Shown in pieces: positions 56,002 through 64,000 of a stretch of DNA of 64,000 nucleotides. Positions within the stretch are counted from its first letter, which is position 1. Each line of letters begins with the position of its first letter. Source of the DNA: an uncultured Pirellulaceae bacterium (GTDB lineage: Bacteria > Planctomycetota > Planctomycetia > Pirellulales > Pirellulaceae); NCBI GenBank assembly GCA_937941455.1, contig CALDHM010000016.1, positions 1 through 64,000 of the forward strand, written 5' to 3'. The notes under the pieces were generated by a model. That model searched no databases. It saw only the letters and a list, made by a program, of their open reading frames with translations, and was not told the DNA's origin. The position numbers and the translations under genes were made by a program.

Positions 56002-57042
56002 CTACCAACGCAGGATACAGCCGCCCCAGGTCAAACCCGATCCGAAACCGCAACAGAGAATTTTATCCCCCGGTTTAATCGCACCCGAAAGATGGGCCTC
56101 ATGGAGGCAAATCGGAATGCTGCCAGCCGATGTGTTGCCGAAACGATCGACATTGCAAAATACTTTCTCCTGCGGCACGCCTAACGCCTCAGTGGCCGCA
56201 TCCAGAATCCGCCGGTTGGCTTGGTGGAACACAAACAAGTCGATGTCGTCCAGTTCCAGATGAGCATCCTCCAGCAGGTCAGACACGATTTGCGGAATCA
56301 ACCTCACGGCCCATTTAAAGACTGCGCGGCCTTCCATTTTCAGAAACTGATCCCGAGCATCAAGCGCCGCATGGGTCGCCGGTTGACGCGAGCCGCAGGC
56401 AGGAATCACCAGGGTATGACTCAATTCACCCACCGATCCCAAGCGGAAGGCAAGGAGGCCTGAAGCGGTCTCTTCGTCGCGATCGTCCGGCCCGAGCAGA
56501 ACGGCGGCGCCACCATCCCCAAACAAAGGATACGTCTTGGGATCTTGCGGATCGACAACCATCGTCATCTTGTCCGCACCGATCACCAACACACGGCGGA
56601 AACAGCCATTGCGAACGAATTGGGCCCCCATCGTCAGAGCATACATAAAACCGGAACAGGCAGCGTTGACGTCGATCGCGCCGCAGACAGCACCCAACTT
56701 CGACTGGACAATGCATGACGTCGACGGGGTGTAGTGATCCGCGGTCATCGTAGCGACCAAGATCAATTCGATCTCAGAAACGTCGGCATGGGCCGCTTGC
56801 AAACAATCCGTGGCCGCCAAGTAGGCTATATCACTCGTGGCTTGATCATCCCCGGCATGAAAACGGGAACAGATACCCGTGCGCTGGACGATCCATTCGG
56901 TATCGATTCCAGCTACGTTCAGTTCATGATTGGGAACGCACTTGCTGGGGATACCGATGCCAGTTCCCAGTATCTTGACCCCGAGGGTCTCGGTTTTGTT
57001 GCGTTTCTTGATGCTTGCCGTCTCAGTCAATGAAATCGCCAT
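56002..57042 (-). CDS. fabH: beta-ketoacyl-ACP synthase III (FabH family)
   Basis: 346 aa. The thiolase-fold catalytic triad is visible: Cys129 in DVNAACSGFMYAL, His273 in FVFHQANRRIL and Asn303 in RFGNTSAGSIPICLHEA. WIVQRTGICSRFHA and FGDGGAAVLLG are also typical. It would condense acetyl-CoA or another acyl-CoA with malonyl-ACP to start fatty acid synthesis, but no fabD, fabG or acpP is here; FabH-like enzymes of secondary lipid or polyketide pathways are an alternative. A short N-terminal extension (about 20 residues) precedes the family start ETLGVKILGTG. Confidence 0.88.
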   Translation of the reverse strand: MAISLTETASIKKRNKTETLGVKILGTGIGIPSKCVPNHELNVAGIDTEWIVQRTGICSRFHAGDDQATSDIAYLAATDCLQAAHADVSEIELILVATMTADHYTPSTSCIVQSKLGAVCGAIDVNAACSGFMYALTMGAQFVRNGCFRRVLVIGADKMTMVVDPQDPKTYPLFGDGGAAVLLGPDDRDEETASGLLAFRLGSVGELSHTLVIPACGSRQPATHAALDARDQFLKMEGRAVFKWAVRLIPQIVSDLLEDAHLELDDIDLFVFHQANRRILDAATEALGVPQEKVFCNVDRFGNTSAGSIPICLHEAHLSGAIKPGDKILCCGFGSGLTWGGCILRW

Positions 57043-58017
57043 TTGAAACGTCGTGAAATCGGTAATTGGATGAACGTCGCTCGAATCCTGGAATGATAGA
57101 CGACGGTTCTGTAAAACGCTATGGTCGCCGCGAGAACTTTTACGCCAATTTCCACTCGCACGGACGAAATTTGGCGGTCAGGCAAACTCTTCGCGGCGAA
57201 CCCAAAATTCGGGAAATCGAGGCCTCCAGATCTTGGACACGGTCCGAAAACCGAAAAGCCAAAACCGAAAGCCCCCATAACCCGAAGCGCTAGCGACGGC
57301 TGGTTTATAGATAGGCTCCTCGTCGAGGGTCTGCCCCATTCGTGGACTTCCCGCATGACGGGGAACCTGCAAATCCTCGATCAGCCGCCAATCCAAAAAA
57401 ACAGGGAAAATTCGGCCGTGCTCAACAGCCTATCCATTCGCGTTCTGGCCGGATTCCGGGGTTTGCCACGAAAAAGGCCAACGCTGGTGCCGCAGAACCG
57501 GACGACTACTCGACGTTCCCATGAAAGCGCTTACGGCTCCCAAGCACACGACCTCAGTCCCGAACAAGACTTCAAAATCCCCGGAGGCTGCGGTTATTCG
57601 GTGGAAAACGGTTCTCGAAAATCCTTCCGAGCAAGGTCAACGTGCCGCCGACGGCTTGTTGGGCCAGCTTTGAAACCGAAAAATGGGAAGTCTAGGAAAA
57701 CATTGCCGCCAGACTTCGGTGCAAAGAAGCCGCTATAAACGACATTTTCCACTTTTTTCCCCGCATCCCTTTCCTCTCGCAAAACCAACCCCCTCTAAAG
57801 AGGGTATCCCATCGAGAAATTTTGGCTAAATTATTGTTTGCAAGGGCACTGCCTTCGGCTTGACCGCAGGATCGCCAATACCGGGCCAGTTTGGACGGGC
57901 ATCGGTCAAATTTCTCCTCGGCGGGAAATTGGCAGGACCAACGAGATCACATTGCAGGTCCCGGCCCGGACGGAGTCAGCATTTTCTCATTCGTTAACGA
58001 AGGAAGAACATACAACT
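57043..58017. other. 975-bp gene-poor region
   Basis: Longest gap in the window. A rightward frame (57121-57738) gives a Lys/Arg/Pro-rich 205-aa product without family and was not accepted. Part of the region (57280-57330) reads ATAACCCGAAGCGCTAGCGA, resembling short palindromic planctomycete intergenic repeats with CCCGAAGCG, but only one copy is here. A small hairpin CCCTC TAAA GAGGG is near 57790. The last 170 bp precede the NRDE gene. Confidence 0.4.
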
Positions 58018-58791
58018 ATGAGCCTGATGGCAATTCTTTATCATCTTGTACCTGAATCCCCCGTTTTGGTCGCGTACAACCACGATGCCCCGATTGGCAC
58101 GCCAGTCCCTGCTCCGGCCATCCACTCGGGCAAACCGAGAATCCTCGCGAGCGTCGACCCCAACACGACCGGCACGAACTTGGGAGTCAATCAGAACGGG
58201 CTGATCGTGGGCATCGTCGATCGCCGCAAGATGGGCATTCCGTCACACCCCGAATCACTGCCAATGCTGGTCCGGCAACTTTTGAAGTCGTCTTCGGCCC
58301 AACGGGCGATGACGATGGTGATGGACGCCATGTCGACCGGCAACTACCTGGGTGCTGACTTCATCATTGCCGACTCGGAAAGTGGTTGGTTGGTCCGTGG
58401 TGGCGATGATGTCGTCAGTTCCGAACTCGAGGATGGATTGACCATCATCGGCTCGACGGATCTCGATGATCCCCGCCAAGAGCGCGTCGCCATGGCCCAT
58501 CGTTTGTTGACACTCCAGAATCTGAACTCTCCCATCAAATTTTTGGCGGTAGCCAGCAAGGTCTTCGCTCGGGGGCCCAGCATTCCCGGTCGCCCCTCGA
58601 TGGTAGTGCGCCGTTCGGATTACGAAACGGTCAGTTCGACGCTGGTGGCGTTGGGCAAGAAGCCGCGAGATGCCATCTATCAATTTGCTGCAGGTGCCCC
58701 GGACGTCGCCAAGTACGAAGACTATTCACCGATGCTGCGCGACATTTTGAGTCGCGGCATCCGCGAAGCTCGTTCGCGCACGAATGTTTAA
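58018..58791 (+). CDS. NRDE/TANGO2-family protein
   Basis: 257 aa. MSLMAILYHLVPESPVLVAYNHDAPIGTP shows the NRDE-family start, where the usual 'NRDE' is replaced by 'NHDA', followed by GVNQNGLIVGIVDRRK and later DFIIADSESGWLVRGGDD and TIIGSTDLDDPRQERVAMA. TANGO2-like proteins have an Ntn-hydrolase-like fold and roles in haem or lipid handling, with no defined bacterial activity. AAGGAAG precedes ATG 58018; the frame is open 60 codons upstream without similarity. An intrinsic terminator follows at 58852. A stand-alone gene. Confidence 0.7.
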   Translation: MSLMAILYHLVPESPVLVAYNHDAPIGTPVPAPAIHSGKPRILASVDPNTTGTNLGVNQNGLIVGIVDRRKMGIPSHPESLPMLVRQLLKSSSAQRAMTMVMDAMSTGNYLGADFIIADSESGWLVRGGDDVVSSELEDGLTIIGSTDLDDPRQERVAMAHRLLTLQNLNSPIKFLAVASKVFARGPSIPGRPSMVVRRSDYETVSSTLVALGKKPRDAIYQFAAGAPDVAKYEDYSPMLRDILSRGIREARSRTNV

Positions 58792-58851
58792 GGCCACGAC
58801 GTCGGGGTTGCATTCGACTAGGCCCGACCGAACCGTAATTTCGGCTCAACC

Positions 58852-58886
58852 ACGTCCATCTCCGCCGCGGTGGACGTTGTTTTTTT
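58852..58886. terminator. intrinsic terminator after NRDE gene
   Basis: ACGTCCA (58852-58858) pairs with TGGACGT (58871-58877) around a 12-nt GC-rich loop, followed by a seven-T run (58880-58886). It lies about 60 bp past the stop at 58791 and also faces the end of the leftward gene ending at 58906, so it may serve the NRDE gene only. Confidence 0.75.
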
Positions 58887-58905
58887 GACTGTCCCAAACC
58901 GACAG

Positions 58906-59616
58906 TCACGCCCGCCGCTGCCCCTTTTTCTTCGGGGCTTCCAAGCGATACACCAACCGATTCCCTCGCTTGCCAACTTGACGTGCGCCACCGGTCTCCC
59001 GCAACACATAGGCGATTTTCTGCGCTGAGTTGCGCGAGACACTCAGCAGGCTCGCAAGCTCGAGCGTGTCGAAGGACTCTGAAAGATCGGCGGGTAGCAA
59101 TCGCCATAAATCCGCAGCCGTGCGAAACTCTTGCACCTCGAGCGTCCGCTCCAACCGCCGATCGGCAATGATGAAATCGTCACTGCTCCAGCGGCGCCGC
59201 CGACCGTGTCCCGGATAACGCAACTCTTGCACCTCGATCAGCGGCACAACGAGCCGCAAATGTCGATGCGGAAAGACTCTTGTGAAATGCAGCAACTCAT
59301 CAAAAATCGCTAACATCGTTCGGCGTTGCGGGCTCCAGCGCACCGACGCGACCTCGCCATCACGATGCTGAAGCCGCACGATCTGTTTCCGCGCGACGAT
59401 CGGTTTCACGATGTCGACTCCGTGCGACTTCAACAAGGTGGCGACCTTCTCGCGAATCGAAGCCAAGGGACTGTGCTGGATTTCAATCAGCCGTCCACGG
59501 TCCACCACGTCGATGCGAAAACTCCCCAGGCGCACCTCGGTTCGCGCCTCCGGGCCGCTGAATTGCTCCTTCAATTGGCGGTGCACGCTGAATTCCATCT
59601 CGATCACACTCCGCAT
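58906..59616 (-). CDS. CoiA-like nuclease-fold protein with winged helix (candidate)
   Basis: 236 aa. N-terminal part: FSVHRQLKEQF then RTEVRLGSFRIDVVDRGRLIEIQHSPLASIREKVATLLKSH. The R.DVV....LIEIQ.S.L.SI pattern resembles the PD-(D/E)XK motif of CoiA-type nucleases (D...ExQ). The C-terminal ~80 residues (FDTLELASLLSVSRNSAQKIAYVLRETGGARQVGKRGNRLVYRLE) are a winged-helix DNA-binding domain. A middle segment with RWSPQRRTMLAIFDELLHF and VVPLIEVQELRYPG joins them. It may bind and cut DNA or regulate transcription. No partner is adjacent. Start could be ATG at codon 7. Family not firmly recognised. Confidence 0.55.
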   Translation of the reverse strand: MRSVIEMEFSVHRQLKEQFSGPEARTEVRLGSFRIDVVDRGRLIEIQHSPLASIREKVATLLKSHGVDIVKPIVARKQIVRLQHRDGEVASVRWSPQRRTMLAIFDELLHFTRVFPHRHLRLVVPLIEVQELRYPGHGRRRRWSSDDFIIADRRLERTLEVQEFRTAADLWRLLPADLSESFDTLELASLLSVSRNSAQKIAYVLRETGGARQVGKRGNRLVYRLEAPKKKGQRRA

Positions 59617-60002
59617 CCTGGCGAGGCCGCTCGGCTGGTCAGGGCCCCAAGTTTTCCTCTAAACAAAGACGTTTCAAGCGTCCGACCCAATTTTTTCGGG
59701 TTCCCTCGTCGCGACGATGAACACGGTCTGCCGCGACAGTTGCTCGTTTCGTCGGATCGAGCATTCGCCCTGTATTGGACGAAAATAAGCCTTTTCATGC
59801 TAAAACGAAACTGCAACAAAGTCCTAGGCCAATTCCGAGCCGGAAATGGTCGCCATGAATGCTGCGACTCGATGGCTCACCGCTCGCCTAAAAACTCGCG
59901 GTGCAAAAAAACTGGGATTTTGTTAAGTTAACACAACATGTTGTGGCGCGCCGCGACAGGCCAACCACCGCAGCAGTTTGACGTTGTTTAAGGAAACCTC
60001 AA
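59617..60002. other. 386-bp gap upstream of cysK
   Basis: Divergent promoter region between the nuclease-like gene and cysK. It contains the palindrome at 59932-59945 and an AAGGAA ribosome binding site just before cysK. No further gene or repeat was recognised. Confidence 0.45.
59932..59945. promoter_or_regulatory. 14-bp palindrome upstream of cysK
   Basis: CACAACATGTTGTG is a perfect inverted repeat, 57 bp before the cysK GTG and beside a GTTAAGTTAAC stretch. Position and symmetry suggest a regulator-binding site, possibly for sulfur control, but the cognate protein is unknown. Confidence 0.4.
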
Positions 60003-60971
60003 GTGAACGTGAACACTATCGCCAGAACCGGAATTCAGGACGACATCACCCAATGCATCGGCAACACGCCGCTTGTGCGGTTGCAACGCGTCGTCCATGG
60101 CTGTCACGCAGAAGTCGTCGCCAAGGTCGAAAACATGAATCCGCTGTGGAGCGTCAAGGACCGCATTGGCCGCGCGATGATCGACGCGGCCGAACGGGAC
60201 GGGCTAATCAATGAGGACACGGTGATCATCGAGCCCACCAGTGGCAACACCGGCATCGCGCTCGCTTACGTCTGCGCCGCGCGCGGCTACAAGCTCAAGG
60301 TGTGCATGCCCGAAAGCATGACCGTCGAGCGCCGCCGCTTGCTGAAAGCCCTCGGAGCTGAGGTTATTTTGACTCCCGCCGCCGAGGGGATGTCGGGGGC
60401 GGTCAAGCGGGCGACCGAGTTGGCTGCGGCCAACCCCAATTACTTCATGCCGCAACAGTTTAAAAATCCCGCCAACCCAGAAATTCATCGCCGCACCACG
60501 GCGGAAGAAATCTGGCGCGACACCGAAGGCAAAATCGATATCCTCGTCTCCGGAGTCGGCACCGGAGGCACGATCACCGGTTGCTCGGAAGTCCTCAAGG
60601 CGCGACGCCCCGAAATGAAATCGATCGCCGTCGAACCGGCCAACAGTCCGGTGATCACGCAGCGCCGTGCGGGGCAACCTTTGCAACCAGGTCGCCATAC
60701 CATTCAAGGGATCGGCGCAGGATTCATCCCCGACATCCTCAACGTCGACATCATCGATGAGGTGATCACGGTCCGCGATGAAGATGCAGCCGAGACCGCT
60801 CGGCAACTCGCGACGCAAGAAGGTCTCTTCTGCGGCATCAGTTGCGGTGCCGCGGCTTGGGCCGCCTTGCAGGTCGCTCGCCGACCAGAAAATTCTGGCA
60901 AATTGATTGTTGTCGTGCTCCCCGATTTGGGAGAACGCTACCTGTCGACATCCCTGTATCCAGCCGAGTAA
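60003..60971 (+). CDS. cysK: cysteine synthase A
   Basis: 322 aa. The start reads [25 protein letters not shown] lysine Lys52 in [11 protein letters not shown], the substrate loop [12 protein letters not shown] (79-84 TSGNTG), and the phosphate cradle [11 protein letters not shown] are all present, as is [14 protein letters not shown]. It makes L-cysteine from O-acetylserine and sulfide. The codon at 60003 is GTG; a second GTG at 60009 is possible, and AAGGAA upstream supports either. No cysE neighbours. A perfect palindrome lies 57 bp upstream; an 11-bp hairpin (60983-61023) without a T-run follows. Confidence 0.92.
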   Translation: MNVNTIARTGIQDDITQCIGNTPLVRLQRVVHGCHAEVVAKVENMNPLWSVKDRIGRAMIDAAERDGLINEDTVIIEPTSGNTGIALAYVCAARGYKLKVCMPESMTVERRRLLKALGAEVILTPAAEGMSGAVKRATELAAANPNYFMPQQFKNPANPEIHRRTTAEEIWRDTEGKIDILVSGVGTGGTITGCSEVLKARRPEMKSIAVEPANSPVITQRRAGQPLQPGRHTIQGIGAGFIPDILNVDIIDEVITVRDEDAAETARQLATQEGLFCGISCGAAAWAALQVARRPENSGKLIVVVLPDLGERYLSTSLYPAE

Positions 60972-60982
60972 GGCAAGCCCGA

Positions 60983-61023
60983 GGCGTATCGGCGAGGCAT
61001 CACACTGCGATTGCCGATACGCC
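60983..61023. terminator. possible bidirectional terminator hairpin after cysK
   Basis: GGCGTATCGGC (60983-60993) and GCCGATACGCC (61013-61023) form an 11-bp stem with a 19-nt loop between two converging genes. No T-run is present, so it may act with Rho or only as an mRNA end stabiliser. Confidence 0.45.
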
Positions 61024-61064
61024 GCCGTCGCGCCCGCTCGCCGCGCGGTCAGTGGCACTCCGTT

Positions 61065-62210
61065 TCAAGCGATCGGCATTTCATAGACTTGATACGTCTT
61101 GTATTTTCGCAGCGGGATGGCTCGTTCCAACGAGCGCAGGGAACGGATATTCTCCTCGGCAATCCAGCCGAATTCCCAGCGACGGAATTTCAGCCACTGG
61201 TGCATCATCGGACGTGTCAACAACGATACGATCCCCTTCGCACGAATTTCAGGATCGACTCCGGCGGCGATGCAGCGGATTTCTGGAATCCGCCTCATCC
61301 AGTACAGCAGCTGGGGCAAACGCAACCAATCGCTCGCTCCTCGAGACTTCTGAATGGCCCAATTGATGTTGGGGATCGATACCAGGTAGCCCACCATCTG
61401 GCGATCGATGTAAGCGCAAATGATCGTTTGCGGATTGATGATCCGGCGCAGTTGCTTGACATTGAAATTCAATTCCGCCTCCGTCAACGGTACGAAGCCC
61501 CAACCCTGACTACGAATCACGTTCCCGATTCGGTTGACCTCGCGCAGCACCTGTTCCAAACTCTGCCGCGTCGGGCTTTCGATGCGGATATCGGGATGCC
61601 TGGCCGCAATCCGTTCGCAGGCGGCATCCATGTCGCGGGTTCGCCGCACCAATTCTTCGTCGTCCACCTCGTGGGCGATAATGAAGGCGAAAAAGCGTTT
61701 GATGGGTGACAGCCCGTAACTCTGCAGCAATGGGTCGTAGTAGGCCGGATTATGGGCCATCATTAGGAACGGAGGATGTTCGAACCCGTCCACAAGCACG
61801 CCGAACTCTCCCTTCATCGAAGGACTCATCGGCCCCCGCATCACCTCGCACCCTTGCTCCCGCAACCACTCCCGGGCTTGATCGAGCAAGGAATAAGCGA
61901 TGGCTGAATCGCGTGGCGATTCGAAAAAACCGAAGAACCCCGCATTTTCACCGCGATACTCGTTGTTCAGATCATCGATGATTGCGGCGATCCGCCCCAC
62001 GGGCTTTCCATCCCGATAGGCCACCCAAACGGTGCGCCGAGCATGCTGGTAAAACGGATGGTGTCGCGGGTCGAGCTGTAACCACTCCAAACGCTTCAGT
62101 GGGATCACGGCGGCAGGATCGTGGCGATACAACTCGGCCTTCACGCGATAAAAATCGTTTCGGGTACGGCGGGATTCGACAGTTTCGATTCGGATCGTTG
62201 AACCCTGCAT
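61065..62210 (-). CDS. GNAT-fold N-acyltransferase-like protein (YghO-like)
   Basis: 381 aa. Two GNAT-like segments are seen: VWVAYRDGKPVGRIAAIID, then ENAGFFGFFESPRDSAIAYSLLDQAREWLREQG (about 60-115), and later ICAYIDRQMVGYLVSIPNIN...CIAAGVDPEIRAKGIVSLLTRPMMHQ (the acetyl-CoA-binding turn, about 270-340). The middle has MRGPMSPSMKGEFGVLVDGFEHPPFLMMAHNPAYYDPLLQSYGL, common to YghO-type uncharacterised proteins of similar length. An acyl transfer to an amine is likely but the donor and acceptor are unknown. Stands alone, facing cysK. Confidence 0.65.
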   Translation of the reverse strand: MQGSTIRIETVESRRTRNDFYRVKAELYRHDPAAVIPLKRLEWLQLDPRHHPFYQHARRTVWVAYRDGKPVGRIAAIIDDLNNEYRGENAGFFGFFESPRDSAIAYSLLDQAREWLREQGCEVMRGPMSPSMKGEFGVLVDGFEHPPFLMMAHNPAYYDPLLQSYGLSPIKRFFAFIIAHEVDDEELVRRTRDMDAACERIAARHPDIRIESPTRQSLEQVLREVNRIGNVIRSQGWGFVPLTEAELNFNVKQLRRIINPQTIICAYIDRQMVGYLVSIPNINWAIQKSRGASDWLRLPQLLYWMRRIPEIRCIAAGVDPEIRAKGIVSLLTRPMMHQWLKFRRWEFGWIAEENIRSLRSLERAIPLRKYKTYQVYEMPIA

Positions 62211-62348
62211 CGGATTAGCTCATGGAAATTGCAAAAAAATGAACCTTCGCAACAAAAAACCTAGGTTATCTCAGTATTGGCTGCAACATCACCGGGTAGT
62301 CCGAGTTACAATGCGCCGGGGGCGAGCGTCTCAGTTATCGGTAAAACA

Positions 62349-63560
62349 ATGGTAATTTTTTCATTGCGAACGTTAAGTCCGATCTTTAATTCGCGAGTCA
62401 GCATGAGGTTGGGCCTAACCGCGGGCCTGATCATTTGTTTCCAGGCGAATTCCCCGCTGGTGGCCCAATCCTCAGGCAGCAACGCCCCCAAAACGCGAAG
62501 CACGGGGACCGTTACGTCCCAGAATCCTGAACTTTGGCAGGTCGTCGATTCGGAGAATCTCCTGATTCCCCAAACGCTCTTGCCTGTCATTCATTCGGAA
62601 GAAGGGCAAGAAGACTTGCGACTCACCGTCGCTGAAAAAGCCGGCCTGATCAAAATTTTTGAAGAAATTGATGGGACATGGTGGCGTTCGAGAAACCTGG
62701 AAGAACTCGAACGCCGCAGAGTCGTTGCGGACCTGGAACGTCAGTTGTTGGCATCGTTCTCGAAGATCGTTCCGAACGAGAAAGTGAAACGCCTTCAGCA
62801 ACTGGAGTTGCAGGCTCAGGCCATTCGCGGCTTACTGCGATCCGATGTGGCTACGGGGGTGAAGTTGACAGAACGTCAACACGATCAATTACTGGCGCGA
62901 GCGCAAGCGACATTGAAATTGAGCCAGGATTCTCTTGACTCTTCTCATGAAAAGAAAAATGACTCGACCTTGCAGCAGCGACTAGCCGACGCACTGGCCA
63001 ACGAAGCGCAACGAGCCTTCCGCGATTTGAGCGAGACTCAAAAATCGGCTTACCAACAAATGCTCGGTGAACTGATTGATCTGAGCCACGCCTCGCGAGT
63101 TTATCCGTTGGCACCCGAATTCGCCGCAGGCTCGAGGTGGTTGGGCCAAGGGCCAGAACGCATGGCGGATCTGCGCGGCAAAGTCGTCGTGGTGCACTTC
63201 TATGCCTTTCAATGCATCAATTGCCAACGGAATTTCCAAAGGTACACGGAACTCGTCCAACGTTTTCAGGATCGCGATGTCGTGATGATCGGCATCCAAA
63301 CCCCTGAACTTCCTGCCGAACGGGATCCCGAACAGGTACGTGCTGCCGCGGAGAAGCATCAATTCACTTTTCCAGTTTTGCATGATGTAGACAATAATAA
63401 CTGGAATGCTTGGGGCAATACCATGTGGCCGACGGTCTATGTCGTTGATCAGGATGGATACATTCGCATGTGGTGGCAAGGAGAATTGAATTGGCAAGGG
63501 GCGAAAGGCGACGAGGTAATTGCCAACGCCATCACCCGTTTGCTTGAACGTGATCGTTAG
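62349..63560 (+). CDS. exported thioredoxin-fold (TlpA-like) protein
   Basis: 403 aa from ATG 62349; a shorter form from ATG 62403 would begin MRLGLTAGLIICFQANSPLVAQ, a signal peptide core that both share. Residues about 90-260 are helical with a Gln/Glu/Leu-rich coiled coil (QRLADALANEAQRAFRDLSETQ). The C-terminal domain is redoxin-like: MADLRGKVVVVHFYAFQCINCQRNF has the CINC redox pair, then DVVMIGIQTPELPAERDPEQVRAAAEKHQFTFPVLHD and MWPTVYVVDQDGYIRMWWQG. Probably a periplasmic disulfide or thiol protein of the TlpA/ResA type, here with a long helical N-terminal extension. Confidence 0.75.
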   Translation: MVIFSLRTLSPIFNSRVSMRLGLTAGLIICFQANSPLVAQSSGSNAPKTRSTGTVTSQNPELWQVVDSENLLIPQTLLPVIHSEEGQEDLRLTVAEKAGLIKIFEEIDGTWWRSRNLEELERRRVVADLERQLLASFSKIVPNEKVKRLQQLELQAQAIRGLLRSDVATGVKLTERQHDQLLARAQATLKLSQDSLDSSHEKKNDSTLQQRLADALANEAQRAFRDLSETQKSAYQQMLGELIDLSHASRVYPLAPEFAAGSRWLGQGPERMADLRGKVVVVHFYAFQCINCQRNFQRYTELVQRFQDRDVVMIGIQTPELPAERDPEQVRAAAEKHQFTFPVLHDVDNNNWNAWGNTMWPTVYVVDQDGYIRMWWQGELNWQGAKGDEVIANAITRLLERDR

Positions 63561-63627
63561 CCCCACGAGGACACGGAATCAACCAATCACCCACAATATC
63601 AGATCCGAGACAAGCAGCCCTGTGACG

Positions 63628-64000
63628 CTAGGAGCAACACGCCAAACTCTCGACACAATCGAGCAGTAATTTGCGGTTGACGGGCAGCAAGTCCGCGAGG
63701 TTGGCCCGCAGGCTATCGACGGGCAGGTTCAACAAGTACGCGACCTTGCCCCATAGCTCCGCGTCGTCCCCGAGGTCCTGCCCCGGGCGGGTCGCTGCCA
63801 ACCGGAGCGCGTTTTCGATGCGTCGCAGCAGACGATAATTCTGGATCAGCGTTTCTCCCGAACGACGATCAATCAGCCCGAGATCCATCTGCTTCTGGAT
63901 CGAACCCACCGTGTTCGACTCGCGCAATTGCGGCAGCCGTGCCAAATGCCGCAACTGGATGAGTTGCGTGATGAATTCGACATCAACTGTCCCGCCGCTG
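63628..64000 (-). CDS. glnE: glutamine synthetase adenylyltransferase, C-terminal part (window-edge partial)
   Basis: The visible 123 residues are the C terminus of GlnE: SGGTVDVEFITQLIQLRHLARLPQLRESNTV, where GG.VDvEFitQ is the conserved end of the second nucleotidyltransferase domain, then GLIDRRSGETLIQNYRLLRRIENALRLA, the helical C-terminal domain. GlnE adenylylates and deadenylylates glutamine synthetase in response to PII. The 5' part lies beyond the window. Transcribed leftward, it ends at 63628 close to the stop of the redoxin gene on the other strand. Confidence 0.88.
   Translation of the reverse strand, partial: SGGTVDVEFITQLIQLRHLARLPQLRESNTVGSIQKQMDLGLIDRRSGETLIQNYRLLRRIENALRLAATRPGQDLGDDAELWGKVAYLLNLPVDSLRANLADLLPVNRKLLLDCVESLACCS

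Noticed and set aside
57121-57738. 205-codon rightward open frame
   Set aside because: Lys/Arg/Pro-rich without family, no ribosome binding site, lies in a gap with short repeats.

Overview
The window reads as a chromosomal segment of a planctomycete, most likely from the Pirellulales group. This rests on the mix of gene families, not on a marker gene: a TIGR03009-type protein, a PEP-CTERM exosortase substrate, a membrane-anchored protein with prenyltransferase/squalene-cyclase repeats, a PIN-PhoH ATPase, flotillin-like FloA, a Lgt with a PDZ-like insertion, a GldA/GldFG/DUF4340 transporter set and a GAF-HlyD adaptor fusion. Genes are moderately GC-rich, occur on both strands in runs of one to four, and there are many loose intergenic gaps. 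No rRNA, tRNA, CRISPR array or prophage was recognised.

Layout. 1-300: decayed IS3-type orfA at the left edge. 699-3616: tight three-gene set (PaaK-like adenylate-forming ligase, class V aminotransferase/cysteine desulfurase-like protein, DUF971 protein). 4180-9368: secreted S15 peptidase, then leftward enoyl-CoA hydratase, sugar-phosphate isomerase/epimerase and site-2 protease. 9426-9515: a 29-codon membrane microprotein candidate. 10196-11262: IS256-family remnant abutting the first 21 codons of a GxxExxY gene. 11309-17969: leftward astB, then gldA-gldFG-DUF4340. 18262-23461: leftward nadB, HlyD adaptor and GAF-HlyD fusion. 23635-25496: nagB and rhomboid protease. 25721-29993: leftward TIGR03009 protein, two purine nucleoside phosphorylases and a family 2 glycosyltransferase. 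30254-31604: a two-gene membrane pair. 31822-32604: PEP-CTERM protein with a strong terminator. 32883-36824: PhoH and a LolD/FtsX-type ABC transporter. 37039-39901: three exported or membrane proteins of unknown role, two sharing a CCFG motif. 40269-42512: btaA and btaB, predicted to make a betaine lipid. 42534-48874: leftward sufS, a beta-hydroxyacid dehydrogenase-like protein, floA with a small basic partner, a Gfo/Idh/MocA oxidoreductase and an unknown protein. 49156-53626: leftward panC-lgt and ECF sigma factor/anti-sigma pair. 54336-57042: cyclase-repeat protein and FabH-like synthase. 58018-64000: NRDE protein, CoiA-like nuclease/winged-helix candidate, cysK, GNAT-like protein, thioredoxin-fold protein and the 3' end of glnE.

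Functional themes are envelope biology (Lgt, FloA, GldAFG, LolD/FtsX-type ABC, HlyD adaptors, betaine lipid synthesis, rhomboid and site-2 proteases), sulfur chemistry (SufS, class V paralogue, CysK), cofactor synthesis (NadB, PanC) and purine/nitrogen turnover (two PNPs, AstB, NagB, GlnE). The least explained items are the 29-aa ORF, two ~105-bp elements with matching terminal inverted repeats but different interiors, the CoiA-like/winged-helix protein, the CCFG gene pair and the Gld-type transporter with its DUF4340 partner.
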